Shown here in pieces: positions 1 to 12,900 of a DNA stretch of 64,000 nucleotides. The number at the start of each line of letters is the position of its first letter. Within the stretch, counting starts at the first letter, position 1. The notes beneath the pieces are model-generated. The model did no database searches. It was not told the origin of the DNA and worked only from the letters and a program-made list of their open reading frames with translations. Both the position numbers and the translations under genes were made by a program. This DNA is from Hormiphora californensis (Eukaryota > Ctenophora > Tentaculata > Cydippida > Pleurobrachiidae): NCBI GenBank assembly GCA_020137815.1, contig CM035357.1, forward strand, positions 5,378,496 to 5,442,495, given 5' to 3'.

Positions 1-86
1 ATTCTCTCAAGACGCTGTTTCTCTCGAGCTCATCTCCCTTCCTAACCCTTCCTATTCCCACAAATTTGACAAGGTATTTTCCTCAG

Positions 87-956
87 ATGTGGCTTTTCAA
101 TGAAATTGTCAAGGAGCCTCGTACCTCCGTTCCCCCTAACTCGGACATCGGACTTACTCCTGAGAAGGCCCAGAAAAACCTGATAAGACTTGTCAAAATG
201 GCTGCCAAAGAACTGGAGATAGAGATTCAGAGAGTAAGGGTGGATAGTGGGAGTGCTGGTGGTGGTACTACTAATTCAGCTACCCCACCAGCACCTGCAT
301 CATTCGCTGAAATGATAGGTAGGAATCTTTTGCTTTTTATTTAAACTTCTTCCACTGTTTAGTATGTTTTTTACCTCCCTCCTGTCTCCGACCTACCCTA
401 TTTTCCTTCAACTTCATTCTCCCAACTTCATTTCTAAGAACATCGTTCTGTCCCTAAATCCCCTCTCATTTCAACTCTCTATTCTCAGGCGGGAAGAAAA
501 GTTCGGATCAGATCTTTACCGAGTTCCTACCGGTTGCCATGTCCCTGTTCCCTGCCATTCAGGGTTCCAACGGAAACACTCTGAAATATCTGAACGACAA
601 GACCGGAGCCAAGATTGTCCTAACAAAGATGCAGAAAACTGGCGAGTCTTGCGTCGCATTTACAGGTAAAAAGTTTCGTCTTGTTCTATAGGGCACAATT
701 TATCATTCCCATTTCATCCTTCCCTCTCCTATTGTCATTCCCTCGGTCCAACCTCATTTTCAACCCAAAGCCCATCTAATTTCGTAGAAAAAGACTTTGT
801 TGGTTGCGGGTGTATGGCATTGTGTCAACGCCATACCCCTGAAAATTGTGTGAGTTGACCGTACTCACCGCAGCATCAACCAGCAGCTGCACGGCTACGG
901 GACGGTGACCACACACATAGCAAAAGAGAGAAAGAGAGGGAGAGAGACAGTTTGCG

Positions 957-997
<41 letters not shown>

Positions 998-3900
998 GGG
1001 TGTGTGTGTGTGGTAGACCGCTGGTACGAAGAGCTCGGCGTGATAAATCAGGGTCTTTCTTCCCCAGAATTGGACCAGGAAGACCCTGATAAGCACTGCA
1101 ATGAGCTCTCCCCGTAGAGGGAGGGGGTGGGGGATTGGGGGAACAGAGGCGGAGAGGTGGGAAGCTTGTTGTAAAATGTAAAATCCGGAGCTGGTAAAAT
1201 CGTGGCTTCCCAGTCCTCTCCGCCTTACTGCAGGAACTGGGGGGTCCTCTAGTATCGGGTATGGGCAGGAACTGTGGTTGGTGGGCAGGGGAGAGGGGTC
1301 CTCTTCTTCTACGAGGACGCTGCCAGTAAGGGGTGGGTGCCATGAGGCTCCCGTTCCCCGCCCTGGTGTGGTTGGTATATTGCCAGCTACTTCGGCCCAA
1401 GTAGACTTGGGGAGCTGGTGCTATACCAGGTCACAGGTGGGGTGGTTTCTGGTGGGTGAAGTGACGCCATCGCCTTCTTATAGAACGATAGGTCCTCTGG
1501 TCACTCCATCTGGAGTATTATGTGGCTGGAGGTGTCAGGCGGGAATATAGGAGGAAGTGAAGGTTCCTCGTCCATTGGAAGAGATTCCACCTCATCATCT
1601 GTCGATCCGGCTGAGGCCACTCTAATCAAGATGCGGGAAGTCATCGATGCAGTGGATGTATCAACCGATCTTGTCATACGGGCCACTGGTTCGTGTGACA
1701 GTGCACTTGTGACAGTACATACTGAGCTGGATGATTGTCTCCAGCTGTAGTTGGAAGAAATGTCCAGTGGGGATACCACCGTGAGAGAATCCTCTATGGT
1801 GGGTTCTGTCTGGGTCCCGTTGGAGGACATTATGGGTGATTTCGCGAAAAGTTCATTCTGAACAACTTGCTGAAGATGTTCCAATGCTGCTTTCATGAGT
1901 GACAGGTTTGTCACTAGCTCCTTTGTAACAGTCATAGAACTATCTGTCAATAGTCTATTCTGCTCAACATTCTTCGCGTAGATGGGAAGAATTTCATCGT
2001 TGGTAGACCGCATCAACTGCTTCAGGTAGATACAGCCTACTGTCATCACCACAGCCAGAAGTAGCATTGCGGCGATGAGTACATATTCATCAGTGTTCAT
2101 TTTAGGATTGATAAGAACGTCCAGAAAACAAACGAAAGTGGTGAATAGAGTGCGGAAGTGAATCTGCACGTGCAAATATGCACACACATGATGGGTAAAT
2201 GTTGCCATAGCAACACGTGCAGATATGACCAGGAGACCTAGATGAGAATCAATTCATCTCTGGTACTGACCCAATCTGTTCACTGTTGTGATGAGTCTAG
2301 CCGGTCTGGCAGGATCAGTGTGTTTACTGTTTAGGCAATCTCCAATGGGAGATTGGCGGTTTTCTTCACCTTCAGACTGGGGTACACAGGGAGGACAAAT
2401 GATATTATCATGTGTCCTCCGTGTGTTACACAGTACCCCACAACCTAAGATGTACTTGCTACAAACATGCCTTATTCGACCTGATATTATGCAATACTTC
2501 ACTAGAAATATGTTAAACCCCCAAAATGATGATTACGATTAGTCATGTATCGTATTATTAATCCTTGAATCAATCCGATTCCATCCCGATTCTGTGTTGC
2601 TCCCCTAACTTCACATCGTCCGTATCCTACTGGCCATTTGAAGCCCCCAACCAACATCTTTTTTACGATTATGAAACTGACAACAAGTGTTTTCTTTCAA
2701 ATATTCGCGAAACAACGCCCTTAGCTCCTAAAATTCTTCTTGGTAACGTCTTTGGTAATAAGTATTACGTTGTGCCTACGAGATACTCGATCCTCATTTA
2801 TCAGGGCATCAGTTGCTGCACTCAACATGTGTAAGACGTCCTGGGTTATGGCTGCGGAATTATAAGCCAGTTTTCTGGAGCTCTCCACTTGTTTGGCGTA
2901 GAGTGGGAGAAGATGTTCAGATGATCTCCTGGTCATGTGTTTCGAGAGAGACTCAGGAGGACACTGATAATTCAGGTCTTCAGTTTACTCCATCTGGAGT
3001 ACAATGTCTGGGGTGACTGGGGGTTGCAGGGTTTGTCCTCTGGCAGTGGAGGGATTCCTGTCATCGATGACGTTTCATCATCTGTTGTCGGGTCCTGGTC
3101 ATCTTGGATAGGGAGGAACTCTCTTGTCGGCTCCATCTTGATGTCCTCTAACGAGGACACAGAAAAGTTATCATCGTACGTCTTTGGTGATAAGAACTTA
3201 GTAAATTGTCGTGAGCAGTAGCTTCTTGTTCACTTCACTCGTGACTTCACGTCACGTCTTTGGCGTAGAGTGGTAATATCCGGTCATTTGTCTTCCGGAT
3301 TTTCCATCCAAGGTTGATGAAACTAGCTATAACTACAACTGCTAGCAGAAGTAACACTGGTAGGGCTTCGTCAACGGTGATCATCATGATTGCTTCGTCA
3401 TTTGAAGACCGCATCAACTGCTTGAGATAGATGCAGCCTGATGTCATTACCACAGCCAGAAATAGCAGTGTGGCAATGAGCACATATTCATCAGTGTTGA
3501 GAAGGATGTCCAGAAAACAAACTGTCAACTCTGTTTACGTCTTTGGTGATAAGTACAGAGCTAAGAAACTGAACTTGAACTGTAGTGGTGCTGGGGCCCG
3601 GCTGCCGGCACAGAATTTTACATTACTCCTTCATAAAATCAACTGAACTAGAAACACAAAAGTTTTTTTTTTCGTTTTCAATGAAATTCTAGACAGAGCC
3701 CAGATAACAAAAAGCATAAAATAAGTGGACTCCTTCATAAAATCTTTTTGTTCCACCATCTCACATCAAAACTGTACGATTTTATGCCGGTTTTTCAGTT
3801 ATATTACCTCTCCCATATGCCCCCACCACTCCATATATCTAAACTCTACAACTCGTCAACCCTCCATTCTCCACCGACAGGTACGAAGAAACAGATAGAC

Positions 3901-6900
3901 TCTGGTATCGAGTTAGTACTAAAGATAGTCAGTAAGAAGAACGATGGTTCAGCACTGGAGGTCATATCTTATGAGACTGATATCCTGGAGAATTACATTC
4001 AGGATGAGGTGAGTAGTACTAGTGTGGCTCACATTGCATTTGTTTTCGTAATATGACGCTCTGTGTGCTCTGCGAGGGTTCGGTAAATCATGAGGTGAAA
4101 AGTCCGTAGGCACCGAAATGAAGGCATCAGTGTGAGAACTGAACCACCTGAAAAATGTTTTCCCAATGCTGCACTACAGTGTCAAAAATTTGACCCAAAA
4201 TTTAGGCCCAATGAAGGGCCCCTTATCCCTGTAAACCGAATAACCCCTTGCTCACCTGTTCGATTCCTACTTCAGGAAAGTTTGGTATGTTTGGGAGAGT
4301 TCACTGAGTCCTATCCCAAAGTTCTGATCAAGGTTGAACCACATAAGAAACGGATCGTTGTCAAAGGTGAGAGAATATTAGAGATGGCATTTCTAATCAA
4401 TACCCAAACAAGTTTCGATAACATCTACCACTTTAAATTTCTGTGTCCTCAACCCGGTGTAATCCCCAGGTGACGTGAGTGATGATGTTAAGAAGATCAC
4501 AGAATACCTCCGGGAGAGTTTGTCAGATTTCGCTGCTGAGTTTGTAGGGAAATCAAAGGCGAGATCACCACCTACCAGGACTGTCGATGGTGTCGTGACA
4601 AAACCATTCTCACTGGTAAGTGGTGGGCTGGATTCAGATCAGTGAGATGAGTTCGCTTTACAATTATTAGATGCTGCGAACCTTGTCATACTCGCTCATT
4701 AATTATTATTCAACATATACTTCTCAATCGTTCAATTGGCTCAGTTTAGTTTGTGGTTTTCAGCAAGTTATTCTGAATCTTGATTCTAACCAGGGTTTGA
4801 AGCATCCAGATTGGATCTCACTCAACAAAACAACACTGCTACAAATATCTGTGAAACATCATGTTACTCTCCACTTTCCATGTAAACGGGAGGTAATTAT
4901 CAATTAATTAATTAATTAATGGACCATCCTGTACAAGGGACCATCCTGTAAAATGTTATCCGGACCAATCCCACACCAAACACACTCATTATAATGTCTT
5001 TTCTTCCCCTTTATTCAGGTAGGGTTAACAATAGCGGGTAAAGCTAGTAACGTTGCAGCTGCAGATTCAGCCATGGTTGCAGCTCTACATGCTGATATGA
5101 AACAGGTTAGTGTTCACATGATAGTTATCGACACTGGTCCAGTGAGGCGGAGGATAAGGAAATTTTAAGGGTCGGTGGGGTACTGAATCATGATACCCGG
5201 CAGTGTTATTTTAGGGAGAAGTTAGGGAGATTGATGGATAAGCAAGATCGTATCATATGCAAGATCGTATCATATGCATATTCATGAATAACCTCTCTAT
5301 TTCAGAGTAAGTTCTGGAAACCAGTCCAGCCTGCAGTAGCCACCATACCCAGCCTTACAGAGGCTACTGTAGCTGATCCTAACAGAGGCAAGAAATCTTC
5401 GGATACCTCTAAAGCATTCGGCGGGGCGACCATCAAGGTACCCAGTGGGACGTCCTCTAAGGCACCCAGTGAGGCGTCCACCAAGGCATCTAGTGGGACT
5501 TCTTCTCCTGATGTCCAAATTGTTGATAGCAGGGCTGAGGACCGAATTACTGACTACCGTATACGGCCATCCATTGAGGTACTTGTATTTCAGTAACTTT
5601 GCTAATTTGGCAATTGTACTGTTAGTATTATCGAAGCGACTCGGGTAGTATTGGAGAATTAAGTCCCCGGTTTTTCTTCAGAAATTCCAAGATATGACGC
5701 TGAGCCAGGAACTCCTAGAAAACCTGCTGTTTTGGGAGGATTCTAGTGAGCCAACTAAACTACAACAAGCTGTGTTACCAAATATCCTCTCCCGTGAGTT
5801 ATACCATTTTTTCACTTTTCAACACTGGTTGGGTGCACTAGTAGGTACTAATGTTTTGCAACACCCCCCCCCCCCCCGCCCCCCATTCCGGATTCCCCAA
5901 CTCCCTCCTCCCTCAGATAAGAAAGTTGCTGTCTCGGGATCCCTTGGTCCCGATCTAGCTACTGCACTTTGTATCGCCCTGGTAAACTTTGTGGATGGCG
6001 ACAACACGCGGACCCAGGGGTTCCTGCTGGTACGGGACCAGAGTAGGAAGGATGCACTGCTGGAGATACTGGAGAGGCTAATTAGAAACACTAAGGTGGG
6101 TTGCTGTACGATGAGTCTTTCATGCTGTTACCATGCAGTGCAATTGGCAGCTGTGGCTGCAGTAGCAGTCTCTCAAGTCTCATATACCATGTTGAACCTT
6201 GCATGATGAGAGATGGGTCTCTCATAACCTACTGAATTACTGCTTACATTGCCCAATCCAATGCATTTTGTTTTTTTCCAAATCATGTGCAATGTTTAAT
6301 GTTTATCTTATCTTTTATCCATGTAATGGGACTCTGGTTTCATGTTGAATATGCAGAGATAATTACACAGCATACTGTTGATATTGGTAATTACACTTGT
6401 TCGTTTATCTGTGTCTGGCGCCGCCTAACCCCATCTGATCACACTTGTTTGGGGCGCCGCCAGGCGCCAGACAGGTTTATCACGTGTCTCCGATTTAAAC
6501 TCACTTGTTCGGAGTTTCTCCGGTTGACTGTCAGGGAGGGTTGAATGCCAAGCTACCATCTACTCAACACCCATTTTCTCACCCCTTGTGATGACAGTTA
6601 ATCACACCGAATCCACCCCCTTATTTCACTTTTTTAATATCTTTTTTTAATATCTGTGAAGTGTTTGTATTATTTTTGAATCTTTGATTGTTTTATGTAG
6701 CCATTCATTTAACAACCAGCATGTATTATATCGACCAATTTACTCTTATTTGAAGCATGATTCTCCCGACTCCCCGCCCACAGCTGTAGCAGAAGCACCC
6801 ATTTGTACTGTGTGTGTTCCACCAATGTGGGTTGATGGGGTGTGGACATGTTCCCCACCCCATCTACCCAGTTTTCACCCCGTCCGACTTTTCCACAATC

Positions 6901-9900
6901 TCAACTTGCACCAATGTATTTACACCATAACTAACGTAAAACATGTGTTTACGCTTCATTTATCCCAGATTAGTATAGCCTGGATGGCCGATGGACAAGA
7001 CCCACCTGACCCGAATCCTCAGATTATCATAACTACACCTGGTATACTCAACAAGTGCAAGGTATTAATATCACTGATTTAGGGTTTGGTTCAGAGTTAG
7101 TGAATTAAGAACTAATCAATGTTTTGATATTTTTGCTAAGCGAACAATTAATATTTTTACACTAGATTCTAGATTTATGGTTACTAAATGCTGGCCACTA
7201 ACTGCTCTCCATTACAGGATAAACTTGTCGATGGACTACAGTATCTCTCCCGGATATTCATCTTTATTGATGTTGCAAGTCTGGTGGGAACATTTGGTAC
7301 AAGGTCCTTCATAATTCATATCTAGAACCTCTTGTGGAACGATTTACCAGGGTGAGAATAATGTCTTTGTTTTCCATGATAGGACATGGGCGGTAAATAT
7401 GAGAAATCGACGGAAATGCTATTTACTAAATAGCATTTCCGTGGATTTCTCATTTTCTCCATTTTCTCCTATGTAATATACAATGTGTACAATTGCAACA
7501 ATTAATGTTGTCCAATTCTAACTCATGATATATAATTGACTGACACTATTCTTGTTCACTGTGTTATCTCTCATTAAACCGTGTATATTCGGTCATGTGT
7601 CGCGGTATGTTTGGTATTGTTTGACAGGGTCGAACAAGGCAAGTTTGACTGCCAATCCTACTGCTGCAGTACAAATTAGTTGTCAGGCACTGACTGTAAC
7701 ATCTCGCACGCTGCTTCGCGGCCTCACGTAGCTGCACCGGGCCGAGGGCCTGGTGCGGAGAGGACAGTCTTAAATGAGACAAAAAATTAGTTTATTCATG
7801 TAGTGTGTATCGCATACGTGCTGCTATGCGATATATACACTTGCTAGCTCTATACATGTATAACATTGCAGACAGTAAGTGTACTGCAGCCATGTGTAGC
7901 AATATCACCTTTTGTGGCACCTGTTGCAACGTACACCTCATGAAATTCATTGTTATACTTTCTGTAATGCTCATAGGGAGCTGCCCACTGTGCAATGCAC
8001 AGTGTGCATACGTGTATATCTTGTCCCATTGGCCCTCCTGCTTCAGGATATGCATGTTGTGCCCAATATATGTTTATCTCTAACCCACATCCCTCTCTCT
8101 CTCTCGTTTAGCTCATTTTCCATACCGTGGAGCCTGATATGTCGACCAAAGCCATGGATTTAATACGGGACGAGTTGAACCCTGACCAGACCCTCATTAC
8201 TATACCTCCTTCACCTCCTTCTGGTACTCTCACTCTGTCACCAAGGAAAAAGGTAAGAATCTGAATGTCTTCGATTTTATTCAAATCATTATCCTGTCTT
8301 TTGTGAATGATAGTATGTATTACAATTATTCAGTGCGGGTTCGTCACCCATTGGTGATATATATATATATCGTGTTTCATCACCATAATACCCCTCCCTG
8401 TGCCCCCCAGTTTCTATGAATCCTTGTTTACATGAGACTTGTGTAGGAAATTCGACACATCTATCATCAGTTCGTCGTGTTACTTTACCGGGTGTGGCGA
8501 GTAGCTATACAGTTCAGTTCACCTTGTCTTGAATCACTATAACAGCTGTATTACTGGGAGTGTCGGGTGTGTAGTATAAGGTTACTATTTGAATGAGGGG
8601 CTCGAAACAGGAGTAGCTAGTTATATGTCCCCTTACTTGTTGTTATGTGTTGTATAGTATCGTTTATCTCCCGTTATACTTCCACCCACTTTACTGTCGT
8701 TGGGGAGTAACAGTTTCGTTACATCATGATCCGATACACTGATATTATAATTGCTATCTCACTCTTTCTCAGTGTTGTTATCAAGCTCTCATGTGTTAGA
8801 TATGAGTGTCAGTATAGGTAGCTATCGGTAGTTCTTAGTTCTACACCCAGTTTAGTTTTAGTTCTCCTTCCCCATCCTGTCATTGGTAACGAAGGTCGCG
8901 AGGCGTTATTTCGTAACCAAATCCTTTCCCTAACAACCCTCCCTTCTGTTCATTGTTCCCTAAACCTCCTCCCAAACAACCCCCCTTTTCCCCTTGTTTA
9001 GACGATAAAGGTAGAGTTGTCTAGTATCATCACTGATAAAGATATGGCTGGACTGATGGCAGTCACACGGGATGTACTAAAAGGTAAGCAGAGAGTCAGA
9101 GTTAGACTGAGATACTGAGTTCTGAGAGACAGAGACAAAGACCGAAAGAGAGAGACAGGAGAGAGGAGAGGGCAAGAGACGCAGGGACCTGGGACAGAGA
9201 TACATGACAATGACGTGGACAGGATCGAAGACGTCATCTACACACAACTAATACTTGGACACTATAGGACACTACGCAGTTACCTGGAGACTTCACAACA
9301 TGAAACTATAAACGATTACCAGGCTACCCTTGAAGAGACTAGATCCTTATTACAATGTGTTACATTGCATGTTACCTGGAGACAACCTGGAGACTTCACA
9401 ACATGAGGACGATAACCACTATACCATTGAAAAGATCCTCATTACAATTTTCTGGAGACAAAACTACACTCTACAGACGATTACCACTAGAAGCTCCTTA
9501 TTACAATGTTCTTTATTCAGGTTATCCCAACATCAACATGCTCAAATCGGATACTGGTATAACCCTGGAAGGGCCACCAGAAGATGTTAATGAGGCCTCA
9601 AAGAAGATCAAAGAGTGTACAGCACCAAGAGAACCAGATCCCGCTGTTCTGTCGAATATAACTCAACCAACAACTACCTCTCACCAACCAATAGCTACGA
9701 ATCAGAAACTAAATGAATTGATAAAGGACTTCCCCAAGACACATCCATCCAATACCCCGCAATGGGATGCCTTGCAGCCAGATGTAAATCGAGAACCATT
9801 GGGAACCCAAGTTCTAGATCCGGCCATGGGATCCATTCCATCCCATCCACCGATCACACATCCACCGATCACACATCCACCGATCACACATCCACCCCAA

Positions 9901-12900
9901 ATCATCCAGAAGATGGTGTCTATGAGTGGAATAGAGAACGTGTTCATCTCCAACAATAGAGACTTTGTAGAGGGACTCGTGAAAGGTAGGTAGAGTTCTA
10001 TATAGATTCAGTATCTTTCATTTTCTCTTCATCGCTCCCCTAGATAATCTCATGATACTATTTACTCCTCTCCTCAGATCCCCCCCACTAACTAGCCCCT
10101 TTAGCCTTTACCCCTCTTCCTAAAAGATCCCTCCACTATAACAGACCCTATTTCCTACCCTCTCTTCCCACTAACTAATCCCAATTCCCCCAGATTTCCC
10201 CGATACCCGGATCCTGTTTCCCCGTTCTGACACAGAGAACATCACTGTAATGGCACCCATGACGGAAATAACACGGGTACACCGTCACGTGGTTCAGTCA
10301 ATACGGACTGCAATGGAGGGAAGCAACCTCAATAACCAACAGGTTAGTTGTAACAAACTGTTGGTAGTTTTGTTTGGTTTGATTTGACTGTACCTCGCAC
10401 TGCACTGCGCCCCGAAGGCGCCTGGCTCAAGTGGTACTGTTGTATCTGTCTGTCTGTTGGTAGTAGGCATTTGTTGTATGTACTATGTAGTAGGCAGACA
10501 ATAGTGTTACCATGTATAGGAAGAATTAAGGAAGAATTAGGAGAAAGATAGCCTGAGGGTTTCTAAAATGTCAACCCCCCTCTCTCTCTCCTTCTCTTTC
10601 GTGCCATGAAATGCAAATTTCCTCTTTATGTGTTCTATGTCAGGGGAGTAAATTGCTTTCCTGGTTGGGTCTCAGGGAGGCAAATAAGTAACTCAGTTGT
10701 TTGCCTTCTTAGTTCTAAGGCTTGACACCCCCTTACTTTCGACTTCTTTCCGCTGTTTCCTAATCAGTCCTTTATCCCGCTAGGTACCCGCACAGACCCC
10801 AACCATCAGTTTCGACACCTCCAAAGAGATCGCTGCCATGGAAACCTATGGAATGACGTCACGACATCACCATGACAGCCTAACAACAGAGGAAGATGGG
10901 GTGAACTGCCATATTGAAATATCAACCGAGAGTCCTGTTATACCGGCTGCCTCCCGGGCCCCTCACTCTCGACCCCCTCGTCCCCCTACAACACTATCAG
11001 ATATACAGGCTCTAGCGGATTCGTTCCAGACATCAATAGAACTACAGATGGGAGTAACAACACCCCTTCCAACCTCTACATCACATGCTCGGCTACCAAT
11101 GGCTGCTCCATTGAACTCTAGACTACCAATGGCTGCTGCACCACACTCCAGACTACCAAATCCAGTTGTAGCAAATTCAAGGCGGCCAAATCCAGCTGTT
11201 ATACCAACTTCCAGACCGCCTAATCCTGCTGTTATCCCAACCTCCAGACCGCCAGCAACCCTAACACCGCCACCATCAGCCCCCATCAAACAATCAATAT
11301 CTCCTTTGGAGCAGGAGCTAGCGGCCATGTCCCTCACCTCACCTCCAGCAGACCAACCAGCACAATCTCACCTTACTGCCAGTTCAGAATCCTCCAGTCT
11401 CACAGCTAGCCCGGAAGTGAGGAGGCCTCGACAGTTGAGTGGTGGTGATGTTAGGCCATCAAACGGGAAGAGAACGATGAACCGTGCACCTCCGAAACTG
11501 GAGGATCTGCCAGAACAACTACCAGGTTTGTTTGTTTGTTTGTTTGTTTGTTTGTTTGTTTGTTTGTTTGTTTGTTTGTTTTGGTTGTTTTATATTTCAG
11601 GGTGTGAACTGCATGTCGTGTTTGCTAGTCGCGAGCGCGCTTGCGAGACAAGCAAACACGTCAAGGTTCATTAACAAGCATGCTGCTCAGTCATTTTAGA
11701 TTTAATACACAATGTAAGGATACCATGTAATAGGTGAGACTCTTGCCGTCACCCTCGTTCAAGTCCCGTGAAAAACGGAGCAGTACACGCAAACTGATGC
11801 CCATTTTCCTCGCGTGACCCCGATTCAGCAGTTTGAGACACCAACTCTTTAGGGGGCCATATCTCAGGAACCAGACAAGATAGGAAAAATCGCCGTCTAA
11901 CGAGGCGTACAGTTTTTAATCTAGTTTACCACTGTACCGGCCGTTTCACTCTCCGACCTAAAACAAAAATCGCAACCCCACAAAACTTCAAAATAATGAA
12001 ATTCGCATCTCGCATGTCGTGTTGCATGTCGTGTCATGTTATTGACGCGCTCGCGTTCAACTCTCACACAGCAGCTGCAGAACATGGCGGGAAACATCGA
12101 GGAGTAGAGAGAGGGTCGGTGCCGAATCAAATATTTCTTGATCTTGATCTACTCCATCTCTCAGCTATCCTACCCCTCATCAACGAGAGTCCTGCAGTAT
12201 CAACAAGATCAACGGCTAATTTCTGAGGAGAGGCCGAGGAAAGTATGGGTGGTGAGGGACAGGAAAATCCTAACCCAGATCCGGAGCTACGATCCTAGCA
12301 GCAAAATTCCTTTCTTGAGGAACATCGGACACATCTACAATTGAGTTTTTAGTTTTGAAGTGATATTGTGTATAAAATACCTATATTTGAGTTATTACAT
12401 TCAGAAAATCTTTGTTTTCAATGCTTATATTGGGCCTGGGACCTGGGTATATATGGTGACCACACATTGGGTATCCCGCCCATAGCATCTCACATAACAG
12501 GCAGAATACCCAATGTGTATATTTGGTGTGGGTAATTAGAACAATGGGTATTCCAGCCAGTGGGTATTCCTCACTTTGGGTATTCTGCACTGTTACCATC
12601 TCTCCGCTACCCTACTCCTCATCTACTCCATCTCTCAGCTACCCTACCTCCCATTTACTCCATCTCTCAGCTTCCCTACCTCCCATTTACTCCATCTCTC
12701 AGCTTACCTACCTCCCATTTACTCCATATCTCAGCTTACCTACCTTCCATTTACTCCATCTCTCAGCTTCCCTACCTCCCATTTACTCCATCCCTCAGCT
12801 ACCCTACCTCCCATTTACTCCATCTCCCAGCTACCCAACCTCCCATTCACTCCATCTATCAGCTACCCTACCTCCCATTTACTCCATCTCTCAGCTTCCC

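Larger units (their letters stand above)
665..3881 (+). other. Large intron 2 of the KH/pseudohelicase gene
   Basis: Bounded by the GT donor after 665 and the AG acceptor before 3881, joining codons in phase 1. It contains an (AG)n microsatellite, a GC-rich stretch at about 1013-1500 in which I see no supported gene, and the antisense membrane-protein cluster at 1501-3528. The 3530-3880 part is A/T-rich and shows nothing recognisable. Confidence 0.7.

Noticed and set aside
876-1400. 174-residue minus-strand frame rich in Pro/Arg then Ser/Leu
   Set aside because: Ends in the (AG)n microsatellite, no domain or conserved structure.
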